A DNA stretch of 64,000 bases from positions 3,455,001 to 3,519,000 of the forward strand of contig NZ_CP124535.1 in NCBI RefSeq assembly GCF_029953595.1, written 5' to 3'. Positions 44,939-53,714 of this stretch are shown here, piece by piece. Made by a program: the position numbers and the translations under genes. The first letter of the stretch is position 1. Each line of letters begins with the position of its first letter. The notes under the pieces are model-generated. The model did no database searches and was not told the origin of the DNA. It worked only from the letters and a program-made list of their open reading frames with translations. Origin of the DNA: Fuscovulum ytuae (GTDB lineage: Bacteria; Pseudomonadota; Alphaproteobacteria; Rhodobacterales; Rhodobacteraceae).

Positions 44939-45847
44939 GTGGTGATGGGCAATATTCTGGACATCTACACCGATTTCTATGGCCTAACGGCGCGACCCTT
45001 TGCCATCGCGCCGGACCCTGCGCTGATCTACTGGTCTTCGGCGCATAAGCGGGCCTATTCCCTGTTGGAATACGGGATCATCACGCGCGCGCCGATCACC
45101 CTGATCACGGGCGAGGTGGGGTCGGGCAAGACGGTGCTGATCCAGCATCTGCTGCGGTCGGGGGCCGAGGATGTGACCTATGGCCTTGTGTCGAACGCGC
45201 AGGGCGGGCGGGATGAGCTGTTGCGCTGGGTCCTTCTGGCGCTGGGCCAACCGGCGGAGGCGGGGGATACCTATGTCGACCTTTATGCCCGGTTTGAAGA
45301 GCATCTGGTGGCGGAATATGCCGCCGGGCGGCGGGTCGTTCTGGTCTTTGACGAGGCGCAGAACCTGACGGTGGAGTCCTTGGAAGAGATCCGGATGTTC
45401 ACCAACATCAACACCGGGACGGATGAGCTGTTGCAGGTGGTGCTGGTCGGGTTGCCGGAACTGCGCGAGCGCATCCTGAAGCCGGGGCTCAGGGCGATTG
45501 CGCAACGGGTGACGGCGGCCTTTCACATTCCGCCGATGGATGCGGCCACGACGGCGGCCTATATCGCGCATCGGCTGGCCTGCGTGGGGGGGAAGGTGCC
45601 CCTCTTCACGCCGGATGCGGTGGCCATGATCCATGATCAGGCCCGCGGCGTGCCGCGGCTGACGAACCAGCTTTGCGATTTCGCGATGGTCTATGCCTTT
45701 TCCAAAGGCAGCCCCGAGGTGGACCGGGTGACGGTGCAACAGGTGCTGCGGGATGGCGTGTTCTTTGCCGGGATCGAACCGGCGGCCCTGTCGAGCGAGG
45801 ACGAGACGGCCCGCGTGCCGGTGTTTCGGGCGGGGCGGGAGGCTTAG
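44939..45847 (+). CDS. ExeA-like ATPase of exosortase/exopolysaccharide loci
   Basis: A 302-residue AAA-type ATPase: N-terminal DIYTDFYGLTARPFAIAPDP, Walker A GEVGSGKT (~55-62), Walker B VVLVFDEAQNL (~137-147), sensor region VLVGLPELRERI and C-terminal GVPRLTNQLCDFAMVYAF. This is the pattern of ExeA/GspA-like ATPases and of the putative secretion ATPase found in PEP-CTERM/exosortase polysaccharide loci. Start is GTG 44939 (AAGGA six bases upstream) or ATG 44945 (MGNILDIY). It is the first gene of the accessory region; an exosortase is encoded 12 kb further on. Confidence 0.85.
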   Translation: MVMGNILDIYTDFYGLTARPFAIAPDPALIYWSSAHKRAYSLLEYGIITRAPITLITGEVGSGKTVLIQHLLRSGAEDVTYGLVSNAQGGRDELLRWVLLALGQPAEAGDTYVDLYARFEEHLVAEYAAGRRVVLVFDEAQNLTVESLEEIRMFTNINTGTDELLQVVLVGLPELRERILKPGLRAIAQRVTAAFHIPPMDAATTAAYIAHRLACVGGKVPLFTPDAVAMIHDQARGVPRLTNQLCDFAMVYAFSKGSPEVDRVTVQQVLRDGVFFAGIEPAALSSEDETARVPVFRAGREA

Positions 45848-46138
45848 ACATTGTGCCGGCTGTCCGTGGAGGACCCCAACCACCGAGCCTGATCTGCGCT
45901 GAGCGCAGGATGGGTCCAGCGCGCAGAACGGATCGATCGCAAGAGACGGATGAGGCAGATTGACCCTGTTCCGGTCCAACTTTGGATGAAGCCAAAGGCG
46001 AGACAGGTTACGCCGAGCGTCAGGTCTGGGCCGGGCGAAGGGCAGCCGAGCCCTGGCCTGGGTCACTCGAACTGCGCTGCGCTGCGTTGGGGCCATAACG
46101 CCAAGACAAGGCATAACGCCGACTGTGACGTCTTGGCG
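45848..46138. other. non-coding junction with a 9-base inverted repeat
   Basis: No gene was recognised between the ATPase and the glycosyltransferase remnant. CGCCAAGAC at 46099-46107 and GTCTTGGCG at 46130-46138 are perfect inverted repeats, and CATAACGCC occurs twice between 46094 and 46120. The right arm ends exactly where glycosyltransferase-like sequence begins, so this may be a deletion or insertion scar. Confidence 0.4.
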
Positions 46139-46363
46139 AAGGTGGCGGGGCAAGGCGCCTCGGCGGGGGAGGCGTCGCTTTACGCGCGGGCCAATGACCC
46201 TGTGGATTTCGCCGAACGGGTGGTGGAACTGATCGCCGGCCCGGCGCGGGGGGCAGAGATGGGGCGCTTGGGCCGGGCGCGGGTGCTGGAACGGTTGAGC
46301 TGGGAACATTCGGTGCCCGCGCTTCTTGCGGCCCATGAGCGGGTGTTTCGGGCTCGGGCCTGA
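46139..46363 (+). pseudogene. glycosyltransferase family 4, C-terminal remnant
   Basis: Seventy-four codons spell the last helices of a GT4 enzyme: YARANDPVDFAERVVELI, RGAEMGRLGRARVLERLSWEHSV, PALLAAHERVFRARA. The GT-B N-terminal domain and the EX7E nucleotide-sugar site are absent, and the sequence before 46139 is unrelated. It sits next to the exosortase-type ATPase in the same direction, so the original operon probably continued with glycosyltransferases before rearrangement. Confidence 0.75.
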
Positions 46364-46454
46364 GAGTGGTTGAGCCTTTTGGGGCCGTCGTGGCTTGTTT
46401 TCGAAAAAAACAACCTTAGAGCGATTGTTATTATGATGAGCAACCCTTGGTGAT

Positions 46455-47087
46455 TTAAAAGTCATCATCGTCCACCCCTGCCATCTTGGTGCGGATGGGG
46501 GCAGCGCTTTCATTCCGCCGCGCTATTTCCACCAAGGCGTCTGCGAAGCTGTTCTTCCCCCTCCGCTCTGGCGCATAGGTTGGATTAGTAATGATCCGCC
46601 CGACCGAGGCGAGGGCTTTGCCTTGGCTTGAGTTCACTTTGAGGCCCGCGCCCGAGCGGGTGACGCCATCGCTGGAATGGGTGCTGAAGTCGAGACAGGC
46701 GACTTCGCTGGGCGTGAGACGGCCGAGATCGACGCGGGTCTCGCCGGTGAACGGGTTCTGGGCGATGGCCTTAGCGAGGGCGGCCTTGGGTTTGAGGTGC
46801 AACTCCTGAACAAGTCGCTGGGTGGTGAGGACCTCGGCATCTCGGGTCTGGAGATACTGGATGCGGGCCCACATCGCCTTGACCGACAGGAGCCGCCCGG
46901 CGGCGCGGATGGCGCGGGGACGCGGATATCCGGCCTCAATGGCGGCGGCCCTGGCATTCGGGATCAGCGCGAAGGCCTTGGCGAAGGTTTCATGTTTCTC
47001 GCGTCGCAGGGGATCGGCGGGGTTCTTCTCGGAAGGATTCCGGCCCCTTTGGAAGGCGGTGGAAGATGCTCGGTACCGTCTTGCCAT
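46455..47087 (-). CDS. phage terminase small subunit-like protein
   Basis: A 210-residue protein whose residues ~30-95 fit terminase small subunits: KHETFAKAFALIPNARAAAIEAGYPRPRAIRAAGRLL followed by ARIQYLQ, then RVDLGRLTPSEVACLDF and a later repeat-like KVNSSQGKALASVGRII. The small subunit recognises phage DNA for packaging; no large subunit gene is present. The start follows GGAAGGGGATAATC and is three bases after the previous gene's stop, so it is the third gene of a minus-strand unit. Prophage remnant. Confidence 0.65.
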   Translation of the reverse strand: MARRYRASSTAFQRGRNPSEKNPADPLRREKHETFAKAFALIPNARAAAIEAGYPRPRAIRAAGRLLSVKAMWARIQYLQTRDAEVLTTQRLVQELHLKPKAALAKAIAQNPFTGETRVDLGRLTPSEVACLDFSTHSSDGVTRSGAGLKVNSSQGKALASVGRIITNPTYAPERRGKNSFADALVEIARRNESAAPIRTKMAGVDDDDF

Positions 47088-47089
47088 GA

Positions 47090-47491
47090 TTATCCCCTTC
47101 CTTGGTCGGTGAGAGCGCCAAACCCTTCGGCGGTGTTCAGGATTGCGATCCGGGCCTTGCGAAGCGTGGTCAGGCTCTGGTTCTGGTAGCGCAGCAGTCG
47201 GGTGAGCTGACTGAGAGCTGCTTGGATGGTCGTATCGAGGGCCGTATCCGTTTGGAGAAGTGCTGCGGCGAGGAGGGTCTCAAGCGCGCGGGTCTCTTCC
47301 AGAAGTGTGGCGCGGCAACGCGCGGTCTGACGCTCGGCCCGCATCAGGTCATCCGCCATGTCTTCGCCAAGGCGACCGGGAAAGCTTTGCATCGCCAGAA
47401 CGGCGAAGGGCGAGGACGGCGCGGTGGGCCGGTCTTGCCGGAAGATGCCATGGGTCACGGCATTCTGTGCGGTTGCGCGGGGCTTTGCCAT
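47090..47491 (-). CDS. hypothetical protein, phage-associated
   Basis: A 133-residue helical protein (MAKPRATAQNAVTHGIF..., then ETRALETLLAAALLQTDTALDTTIQAALSQLTRLLRYQNQSLTTLRKA). ATG 47491 is chosen because AGAGG lies five bases before it; another ATG at 47515 has its AGAGG touching the start. It sits between the terminase-like gene and another unknown gene in one operon. No family was recognised. Confidence 0.55.
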   Translation of the reverse strand: MAKPRATAQNAVTHGIFRQDRPTAPSSPFAVLAMQSFPGRLGEDMADDLMRAERQTARCRATLLEETRALETLLAAALLQTDTALDTTIQAALSQLTRLLRYQNQSLTTLRKARIAILNTAEGFGALTDQGRG

Positions 47492-47526
47492 CTGTGCCTC
47501 TTTGGCCTTCGTCATCCTCTCGGTCT

Positions 47527-48114
47527 TCAGGACAGGATCTCGGCCTCTTGGATCTCGCCGCGCTTGCGGCGCTGCCGGAAGAACGCGGCGCGTTCGATAT
47601 CTTCGAGAAGAAGACGCGCGCGCCGGGCGAGGTGATCGCGTTCCCGTTCGAACTCGGTAAGCTGCGACAGATGGTCGGCCATGCCCTTCGAGATCGCCTC
47701 GTCGATGTCGATGCGATGGGTGAGGAGCACTTGCTGCGCTGCGGGATCACCCTCAATCCAGCGCTGGACGATCAACTGGGCCTCGAGGTCGACACCGGCC
47801 GTATCCAGCCCTGCGCGCGTCCGCTCTTGCATCAGGGCGTTGGAGAGAAGCCGCCAGATCTGACCCAAGGCAGTGCTGCGTTCGATCTGGTCGCGCATCA
47901 AGCGCAGGCGACGCCGCTGGCATTCGACCTCGATATAGTCCTCGATCGCGCTTTGCTCGATCGCCGAACGGGAGGTGAGCTCCCGGCGCAGGGCCTCGGC
48001 CAACTCCTGCACAGAAGCCTCGATGCGGCTCGCCGGCAAAGGCGCGAGGGCGCGGCGGTCAACGGTCGGGCTAGAGACGGTGAGAGTGGTGGAGCGGGGG
48101 GTGATCTTGGGCAA
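47527..48114 (-). CDS. hypothetical protein, phage-associated, coiled-coil
   Basis: A 195-residue, mostly helical and charged protein (IEASVQELAEALRRELTSRSAIEQSAIEDYIEVECQRRRLRLMRDQIERS, and later FERERDHLARRARLLLEDIERAAFFRQRRKRG). TTG 48114 with GAGG six bases upstream is the likely start; the frame is open to 48174 but that region is AT-rich and unlike coding DNA. It is the first gene of the three-gene minus-strand unit. No domain was recognised. Confidence 0.55.
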   Translation of the reverse strand: MPKITPRSTTLTVSSPTVDRRALAPLPASRIEASVQELAEALRRELTSRSAIEQSAIEDYIEVECQRRRLRLMRDQIERSTALGQIWRLLSNALMQERTRAGLDTAGVDLEAQLIVQRWIEGDPAAQQVLLTHRIDIDEAISKGMADHLSQLTEFERERDHLARRARLLLEDIERAAFFRQRRKRGEIQEAEILS

Positions 48115-48174
48115 GGCGGGCCTCAGAGCGCAATATGTTGTGCTTAATGTGTCATGATTCGTATAAATACACAA

Positions 48175-49442
48175 TATGTAGAGCTTTAGACGATCCGTAC
48201 CTCCTGGGTGGCCCGCATTTCTGCTGTCGCTGCGAAATCAGCAGTCGGCTCGGTTTGGACCGGTCGGCTGGTGGAGGACATCCTGCGCAGGTTGGCGCTG
48301 AGCGTGCAGGACCTCGGCTGGCGATGCGGCCTAGCTTCGCTTCAGAAACCCGCGCGGACGCGTGGGGCAGGGAGGATGGGAACCTCGGCGTCACCAACCG
48401 CGGCCCGCATCGCCTTCGGCAATGGAGTGGGCGGAGGATGTGAAGGGCTTGTGTCGTCCTGTCAGAAGCGTGCCCTTGTCGTCGTTGGAACTATCTTCCG
48501 ATACGAACGTTGGAAAAGGATGTCCGAGGTCTCAGCCGAACCGAGCAACCGCGCCAACTGCGCGCTGGTTGACGGCCAACGCCGAAGGGAAGCATGGGGC
48601 GCCCGGTTCAGTCGGGAACCGCGTGGGCCCGCCTCTGGCCGAGGTCCGTCCTTGAACTTAGTACGAAAGACCGGAGCGGCGACGGACCCTTGCCAGTCGA
48701 TCGGTTCTGAACGACTCATCCCTGATGATCCGAGGTCTTTGGCGAGGGAAGGGTTCTCAGCGCAGTGGATCGGATAGTCCGCTTGCTCTCTTGATTGGGA
48801 CGCGATGGCAGGATCGGGAGTTGCGGTTTTTTGACCACGCGGTCTCCTCGCCGTACTTGGCGGAGCGACGAACCGGCGTCGCCTGCGAATAAGCGGGACA
48901 GGGCGAAGATCCATCGTGTCCGAGGTGTTCCCATCACGAAACGAATTCCAGCAGCACATCGCTTGATGATCGATCTGCGTCGATCTCATCGCCGAATGCG
49001 GGGAATTGTCCCGTGAATGAATCTTGAGATTTGGCATTGCTACGAACAGCCGAATTACGGGCATCGTCTTGTTGTACTGTCAAAAATGAAAAAGGGCGAT
49101 GCTAACGCCAACGCCAATTCCGATGCTAATGATAAAGGCCCCACCTTCACCCCGAGTTTTGCCCTCGAATTGGCTGTGTCGGAGAAAGATTTAGGGCGAT
49201 TTTGTTAGAACTTGTTTCGCACTGACGCATACGTCCTCGTGAGCAGGGGATTATCCACAGAATATCTGGATTTTCCTTTATTTTCATTGGTCTAATGGAG
49301 GATCGCGGGGTATTATTAATCATCAAGAATTACGGTCTGGATAGAGAATCGCTCGATCTGCTTTCAAAGGCTTTGCCGATGGCCCGGCAAGGCGGGTGGC
49401 GAGGCATGCTCAATCCCATCTTATCGACTGGAAGGGCAAAAG
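48175..49442. other. 1.27-kb stretch without a recognised gene
   Basis: Both strands contain open frames of up to 200 codons here, but none shows a ribosome-binding site, signal peptide or family pattern, and their codon use looks like shadow frames. The part around 49020-49210 is low in GC and contains the tandem-like GCTAACGCCAACGCC run. A DnaA-box-like TTATCCACA occurs at 49251-49259, in AT-rich DNA; one such match is expected by chance in a window of this size. Confidence 0.4.
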
Positions 49443-50621
49443 ATGCTTGCACGTGGATCAGAGAATTTGGGTGCCGCTATTGCGGCGCAGGATGGTTTGA
49501 TGGCCAGTCGGGCCGCCATCGAACAGTCGCTTCCAAATAGGTCACCGTTAAATCAGGCGCCGCCAAATCAGCTGGCGTCAAATCAAACGCTGTTTCCCAA
49601 GGCGCAGGTTCTTGGGGCGGTTGTTCTGGCTAAATCCAAGATCCGGCGGCTGACCAAGGCAGACCGGAACCTTGAGGAGGCTTATGCCTTCACCTCGATC
49701 GACTGCTTCCTTGAACATATCAATCCGATCTGCGTCGAAGCGGGCCTCGTGATCTTGATGGATGAGGTGGCGGTTGCAGATGGTGGTTCAGGCGCGTGGC
49801 AGGGTTCGGAGTCTTGGCTGCGGATCACTTATGACATCACGCTGGCCCATATCTCGGGCGAGACGCTTGGGCCGTTTCGCCGTCACGTGGATATCGCCCG
49901 CTCTGGGCCACAGGCTTTTGGCGCGGCGCAGAGCTATGTCTTGAAGCAGTTCCTCAGGGCGCAGTTCCAAATCGCGACGGGGGAGGCGGATGATCCAGAC
50001 TTTGGAACGAAGCCCGCCGGTCGAGCGTCCGCGCCTGCACCTGCGCCCGCGCCTGCACCCGCCCGGGCCGAGATCCAAGCGCCGCGGTCTGACAGGGTCG
50101 AGGCGGATGACCATGCCATGGAGATCATGGCATTGCGGACCTGTGCGCAGCGGGTCGCGGAGGCCGCCACTGGCAGAAAGCTTCTGAGCATCCTTGCCGG
50201 TCTGGCAGATGAGATGATTGCGCATCCGATCTTGCGGGCGGCACGCCTGCAGGCTCTGAGCCGGATCGTTGCCACTGCGCCGAGTGTGGCCGCGCTGGAG
50301 AAGCTGGAGCAGCACTTTGCGGGCGACTGGGCGCATGTCGCGGATGAGGCGGCGCATCGGAGGTCGCAGCTCGATCTCCTCGACAGTCTGGCGGAGGAAG
50401 AGCTTGTGGCCGAGGCGGCGCGAGAGAAGCGGGAGGTCGCGGCGTCTGGCGAAGGAGGGGTTGCGGCGCCTCCCGTCCCTGATCTGGGAGATCCCGCATT
50501 AAACGCAGCCACGTCTGGAGCGCCCGGAACGCTTAAGACGCTCACTCCCGCAATCCCCGCCCCATCGATCCCCGACGCGTTCGACTTTGGTGACATCCCC
50601 TATCATGAGGCAGCCGAATGA
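49443..50621 (+). CDS. ERF-family phage single-strand annealing protein
   Basis: A 392-residue protein. The ERF domain occupies ~45-200: EEAYAFTSIDCFLEHINPICVEAGL, WLRITYDITLAHISGETLG, and the signature GAAQSYVLKQFLRAQFQIATGEADD. ERF proteins anneal single-stranded DNA for phage recombination and replication. A Pro/Ala repeat (APAPAPAPAPA) near residue 205 and a charged helical C-terminal half follow. ATG 49443 is behind GGAAGGGC. It overlaps the next gene by four bases. The 3' 280 bases are present again in decayed form at 51838-52118. Confidence 0.85.
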   Translation: MLARGSENLGAAIAAQDGLMASRAAIEQSLPNRSPLNQAPPNQLASNQTLFPKAQVLGAVVLAKSKIRRLTKADRNLEEAYAFTSIDCFLEHINPICVEAGLVILMDEVAVADGGSGAWQGSESWLRITYDITLAHISGETLGPFRRHVDIARSGPQAFGAAQSYVLKQFLRAQFQIATGEADDPDFGTKPAGRASAPAPAPAPAPARAEIQAPRSDRVEADDHAMEIMALRTCAQRVAEAATGRKLLSILAGLADEMIAHPILRAARLQALSRIVATAPSVAALEKLEQHFAGDWAHVADEAAHRRSQLDLLDSLAEEELVAEAAREKREVAASGEGGVAAPPVPDLGDPALNAATSGAPGTLKTLTPAIPAPSIPDAFDFGDIPYHEAAE

Positions 50622-51331
50622 AAGACCTCTCACCCCCACCCATGGGTCATAACAATCCGCCGGAAGAGCCGGCCCGCAGCGCGGCCATTCTGGCACCCTT
50701 CAACGCCTATCTCGACGAGGCGGCGAACTGGCTTGATGGCATTCCGGTCGAGACCGAGGATCAGCTTGAGGCCGTTGATCTGCTGCTTGCCAATGTCAAA
50801 GCGGCTGAGAAAGCCCTGCTGCAAGCGCGGGATGCCGCGACGAAGCCGCTCCATGACGCCTGGAAGGCCGAACTGGCACAGTGGAAAGCTGCGGCGGACG
50901 ATCTTGAGCGGCTGAAGAAGGGCCTCGCTCGAATCGCCAATGACTTCAAGGTAAAGCTCGCCGATCTACGCGAAGCGGAAGCGCGGCGTATCCGTGCCGA
51001 GGCCGAGAAGAGCATTCAGGCAGCAAAGGCGCTGGCGCGGGATGCTGATCCTGCCGACATCTATGCCATGCGCACCGCCGATGCCGCGCGCCGCGAGGCG
51101 GAAGAGGCAATGCGGGCTGCCCGCCACATCGAGAAGACCCGCCCCAAAGGCATCCGAACTGTCCGGAAATGGGCCTATATCGACGCCGAAGGTCGCCGAT
51201 CGGCGCTCCACTGGATCGCCCGGCACGATCGCGATGCCATGACCGAGTTCATCGACAGCTACGTGGCGCGGAGTTTCCGCAACAAAGACATCGATGGTGT
51301 AAAGGTCTGGGATGAAAGAGAGGCGTATTAG
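50618..51331 (+). CDS. phage-associated coiled-coil protein
   Basis: A 237-residue protein beginning MGHNNPPE within a short proline-rich leader, then a long charged coiled-coil (ANVKAAEKALLQARDAATKPLHDAWK, ERLKKGLARIANDFKVKLADLREAEARRIRAEAEKS) and a C-terminal segment (TVRKWAYIDAEGRRSALHWIARHD, ARSFRNKDIDGVKVWDE). Proteins of this build accompany ERF-type recombinases in alphaproteobacterial prophages, but no biochemical function is known. It overlaps the ERF gene by four bases (ATGA), so they are coupled. Confidence 0.7.
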   Translation: MKDLSPPPMGHNNPPEEPARSAAILAPFNAYLDEAANWLDGIPVETEDQLEAVDLLLANVKAAEKALLQARDAATKPLHDAWKAELAQWKAAADDLERLKKGLARIANDFKVKLADLREAEARRIRAEAEKSIQAAKALARDADPADIYAMRTADAARREAEEAMRAARHIEKTRPKGIRTVRKWAYIDAEGRRSALHWIARHDRDAMTEFIDSYVARSFRNKDIDGVKVWDEREAY

Positions 51332-51449
51332 GGAGGGTCCTTGGCTCGCCCCTTGGACTGCGGATCACGAGGGCAGAGGTTGGCGATAAGGCTGTCAATA
51401 GAGGCTTTACCTAGCTGGCCATCTGCGGCCTTGGCGTGAAATCAAGGCG

Positions 51450-51800
51450 TTAATCTTCGAGTCGCCCTTGAAGGAGAAGCCTGCGCCGGACTTTCCGTAA
51501 GTCGATTTTCGTACGGCCCGCCGTTGGCTGAGGCGTGGCTGATGGGCGGGGGCGAAGGCGGTCTCGGTTTGGGATGACGCGACGGCCGAACAGGACCTTG
51601 GCCAAGGCCGCCTTGTTGACGGCGAGACCGCTGGTCTTGAAGACGACGCCACCGACACCGGCGCCGATAAGATCGTTCACCAAGGATCGATCATCGCCGA
51701 TGAAGACGGGGATGTGGTTGCCCGGCACCTTTTGCTTGATGGTCTTCACCGAGCTGAAACCCATCATGCCGGGCATGTGCAGGTCGAGGAAGATCGATTA
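51450..51800 (-). pseudogene. response-regulator receiver fragment
   Basis: The frame opens directly as IFLDLHMPGMMGFSSVKTIKQ, i.e. the phosphoacceptor Asp and following loop of a receiver domain, then VPVFIGDD, GAGVGGVVFKTSG, and AKVLFGRRVIPN. The first ~50 residues (acidic pair) are absent, and after RRVIP the text becomes Arg-rich without a DNA-binding domain. It is a broken NarL/LuxR-type regulator inside prophage and other debris. Confidence 0.6.
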
Positions 51801-51837
51801 AAAGGCCGTAGGTACTTCGTCACCACCGCGTCGAGTG

Positions 51838-52118
51838 TCGCGGATTAGGTGGCGCATCGGAGATCGCAACTCAATCTGCTCGACAATCAGGCAGGGGAGG
51901 AGCTTGCGGCTCAGGCGATGAGGGAGAAACGGGAGTTATCGGCGTCAGGCGAGGCTGGGGTTCCAGCACCGCCCGTTTCCGATCTGGGAGATCCCGTATT
52001 GAACGCAGCCGCGGCTTGAGCGCCCGGAACGTCCGGTAGCCCACTCACGCAATCCCCGCCCCTGCGATACCCGACGCACTCGACTTTGGTGACATCCCCC
52101 ACGCATTCAAGAATCTCG
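51838..52118 (+). pseudogene. decayed duplicate of the ERF gene 3' end
   Basis: The DNA is clearly paralogous to 50340-50621, the last 280 bases of the ERF gene: cggatgaggcggcgcatcgg reappears as cggattaggtggcgcatcgg, and both copies share the segment gatctgggagatcccg and a late actttggtgacatcccc. The copy has point changes and in-frame stops (TAG at 51846-51848, TGA near 52018). No start or upstream ERF domain accompanies it. This is a partial duplication that has decayed. Confidence 0.85.
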
Positions 52119-52778
52119 ACGCCGCCGAGCAACGAATAAAGGAAGGCAAATACGCCGCGCGATGGAAGCGACTGTTATTCCGAAAGTTCCGCGACAATGA
52201 GGTACGGCATCAACTGCATGCCTAGGTTTCATCCGTGCCACTTTCCTGCGGAGCACTGATCTACTTGAGGCGATGGCCGACTGGCCGCGCACTCGCCTAC
52301 AACTGATGCTGATCAACATCTGGAGCAGGTCGTGCGTCACGCCCCGGCTATCACCTTGCCGCCGGTAAAGGCCGTGGTCACCGCCCCGATTGCGCGCGCC
52401 TTCCTAGTTGCCAAACGCTGACCGCCAGCGCAGCCGCGATGCCCGTGAGTGCGAACCAAACCCAATCTGAACTAGAGCGGCAGCACGGGTCTGTCCGAGG
52501 CGCTCGAAAACACTCTTGGGCGAGGAGCCTGCCGTATTCTGGCCCGATCCTCCCTGTTTCAACTCTTTACGCGACCGCATACGTCCTTCGGGGCTGAAAA
52601 CGCTTGTCCAGCGCACAAATTCAGGCGACCTTACCATCGTACGGCGGACCAATTGGGTATTGTCTGCTCATGAAGGACAGGCAGCGAATGATAAAAGCAA
52701 ATAATGCATCTAATAGTTGTTGACGGCCCCCTATGTATACATCGTCGTAATAACATTACTCTACAAAGTGAGTCATCA
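52119..52778. other. 660-base stretch without a recognised gene
   Basis: Only short open frames are seen here, on both strands. A frame at about 52222-52370 (GFIRATFLRSTDLLEAMADWPRTRLQLML) looks as if it once coded, but I cannot name it. From about 52600 the base composition shifts to lower GC and stays so through the two genes that follow. Confidence 0.4.
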
Positions 52779-53615
52779 ATGCAGTCTCCGATCTATCCGA
52801 TAGACCCGGACACCCTCATGATCGAACATGCCGTTGCAAAGGAAGTCGGCAAACGTCTGGCCCTTGAGTATCAAGGAAAGAGACCTTTCGATCATGGCTG
52901 TTTCGATAATTTTCTTCCCATTAAGCTTATCGAAAAGGTACGCGAAGAAGCCTTGGCCATGGGACAAGCTGATCCGCAGAACATGAGTGCGAACGAGCGG
53001 CTCAAAACGTCGTTCAACCCTGACCGTATGCCGCTTTACACACGTGCCGTTTTCAACGCGCTGAACAGTCGTGCGTTTCTTCAGTTTCTTGAGGAAATGT
53101 CTGGCATAAGGGGCCTCATTCCTGATCCATACTATATGGGTGGTGGGATTCATAGAACCGAAACAACCGGCATGTTAGCAATTCACGCTGACTTTACTCA
53201 TCACAGTCTTATGAACCTTGAACGCAGATTGAATGTGCTGATCTACCTGAATCCAGAGTGGAAGGAAGAATATGGTGGAAGCTTTGAGGTTTGGACAGAC
53301 GATATGTCCGAGAAGGTAGCAAGTTTTGTGCCAGTTATGAACAGGATGTGTTGTTTCTCGACCGGTCAGAATTCCATGCATGGAAATCCAGAACCCGTGA
53401 ATCATCCCGACGGAGAACCACGCTTATCCATCGCACTCTATTACTACACTGCAACCTGGGAAACTGGTCGTGTAGCGCAGTCGACTGTCTTTAAACGTCG
53501 CCCTGGGACAGCGGATGCATACAGTTCAGAGGCGATATTGCGGGTTATCCGCGAAATAGTTCCCCCAATCATTTATCGTAAATCAATGAATGTCTTTCGC
53601 AGATTGCGACGATAG
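52779..53615 (+). CDS. 2-oxoglutarate/Fe(II)-dependent oxygenase (prolyl-4-hydroxylase-like)
   Basis: A 278-residue oxygenase. The iron triad appears as H..D in AIHADFTHH (~157-163) and a distal His in SMHGNPEPV (~214), with the 2-oxoglutarate-binding Arg in PRLSIALYYYT (~227). These enzymes hydroxylate proteins, sugars or small molecules with O2. ATG 52779 is chosen because GTGAG precedes it; the open frame from 52704 has no pattern. GC content is lower than the surrounding genome, and it sits beside a sulfotransferase, so a role in modifying a surface polymer is likely but unproven. Confidence 0.82.
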   Translation: MQSPIYPIDPDTLMIEHAVAKEVGKRLALEYQGKRPFDHGCFDNFLPIKLIEKVREEALAMGQADPQNMSANERLKTSFNPDRMPLYTRAVFNALNSRAFLQFLEEMSGIRGLIPDPYYMGGGIHRTETTGMLAIHADFTHHSLMNLERRLNVLIYLNPEWKEEYGGSFEVWTDDMSEKVASFVPVMNRMCCFSTGQNSMHGNPEPVNHPDGEPRLSIALYYYTATWETGRVAQSTVFKRRPGTADAYSSEAILRVIREIVPPIIYRKSMNVFRRLRR

Positions 53616-53714
53616 ATCCAAGATTAACTCGTCGCTTGAATAGAGTTGGCTTCCTTGTCGAACGAGGCAGGTATGGCGCGTTTGCCGATGCTACCGCCGA
53701 GGCGGGATGGGTAA

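Noticed and set aside
44733-44945. A 70-codon frame before the exosortase-type ATPase
   Set aside because: No ribosome-binding site or recognised pattern, and it runs into the ATPase start; treated as chance.
48208-49064. Two opposite frames of about 190-200 codons
   Set aside because: They overlap each other, have no start signals or family patterns, and are Arg/Ser/Pro-rich as expected for shadow frames.
49251-49259. DnaA-box-like TTATCCACA as a replication origin
   Set aside because: A single 9-base match is expected about once in two windows of this size and no further boxes or replication gene are near.
49226-52587. Repeat of CGCATACGTCCT at 49226-49237 and 52576-52587 as prophage attachment sites
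   Set aside because: Twelve-base repeats are common by chance in 64 kb, and no integrase or tRNA is adjacent.
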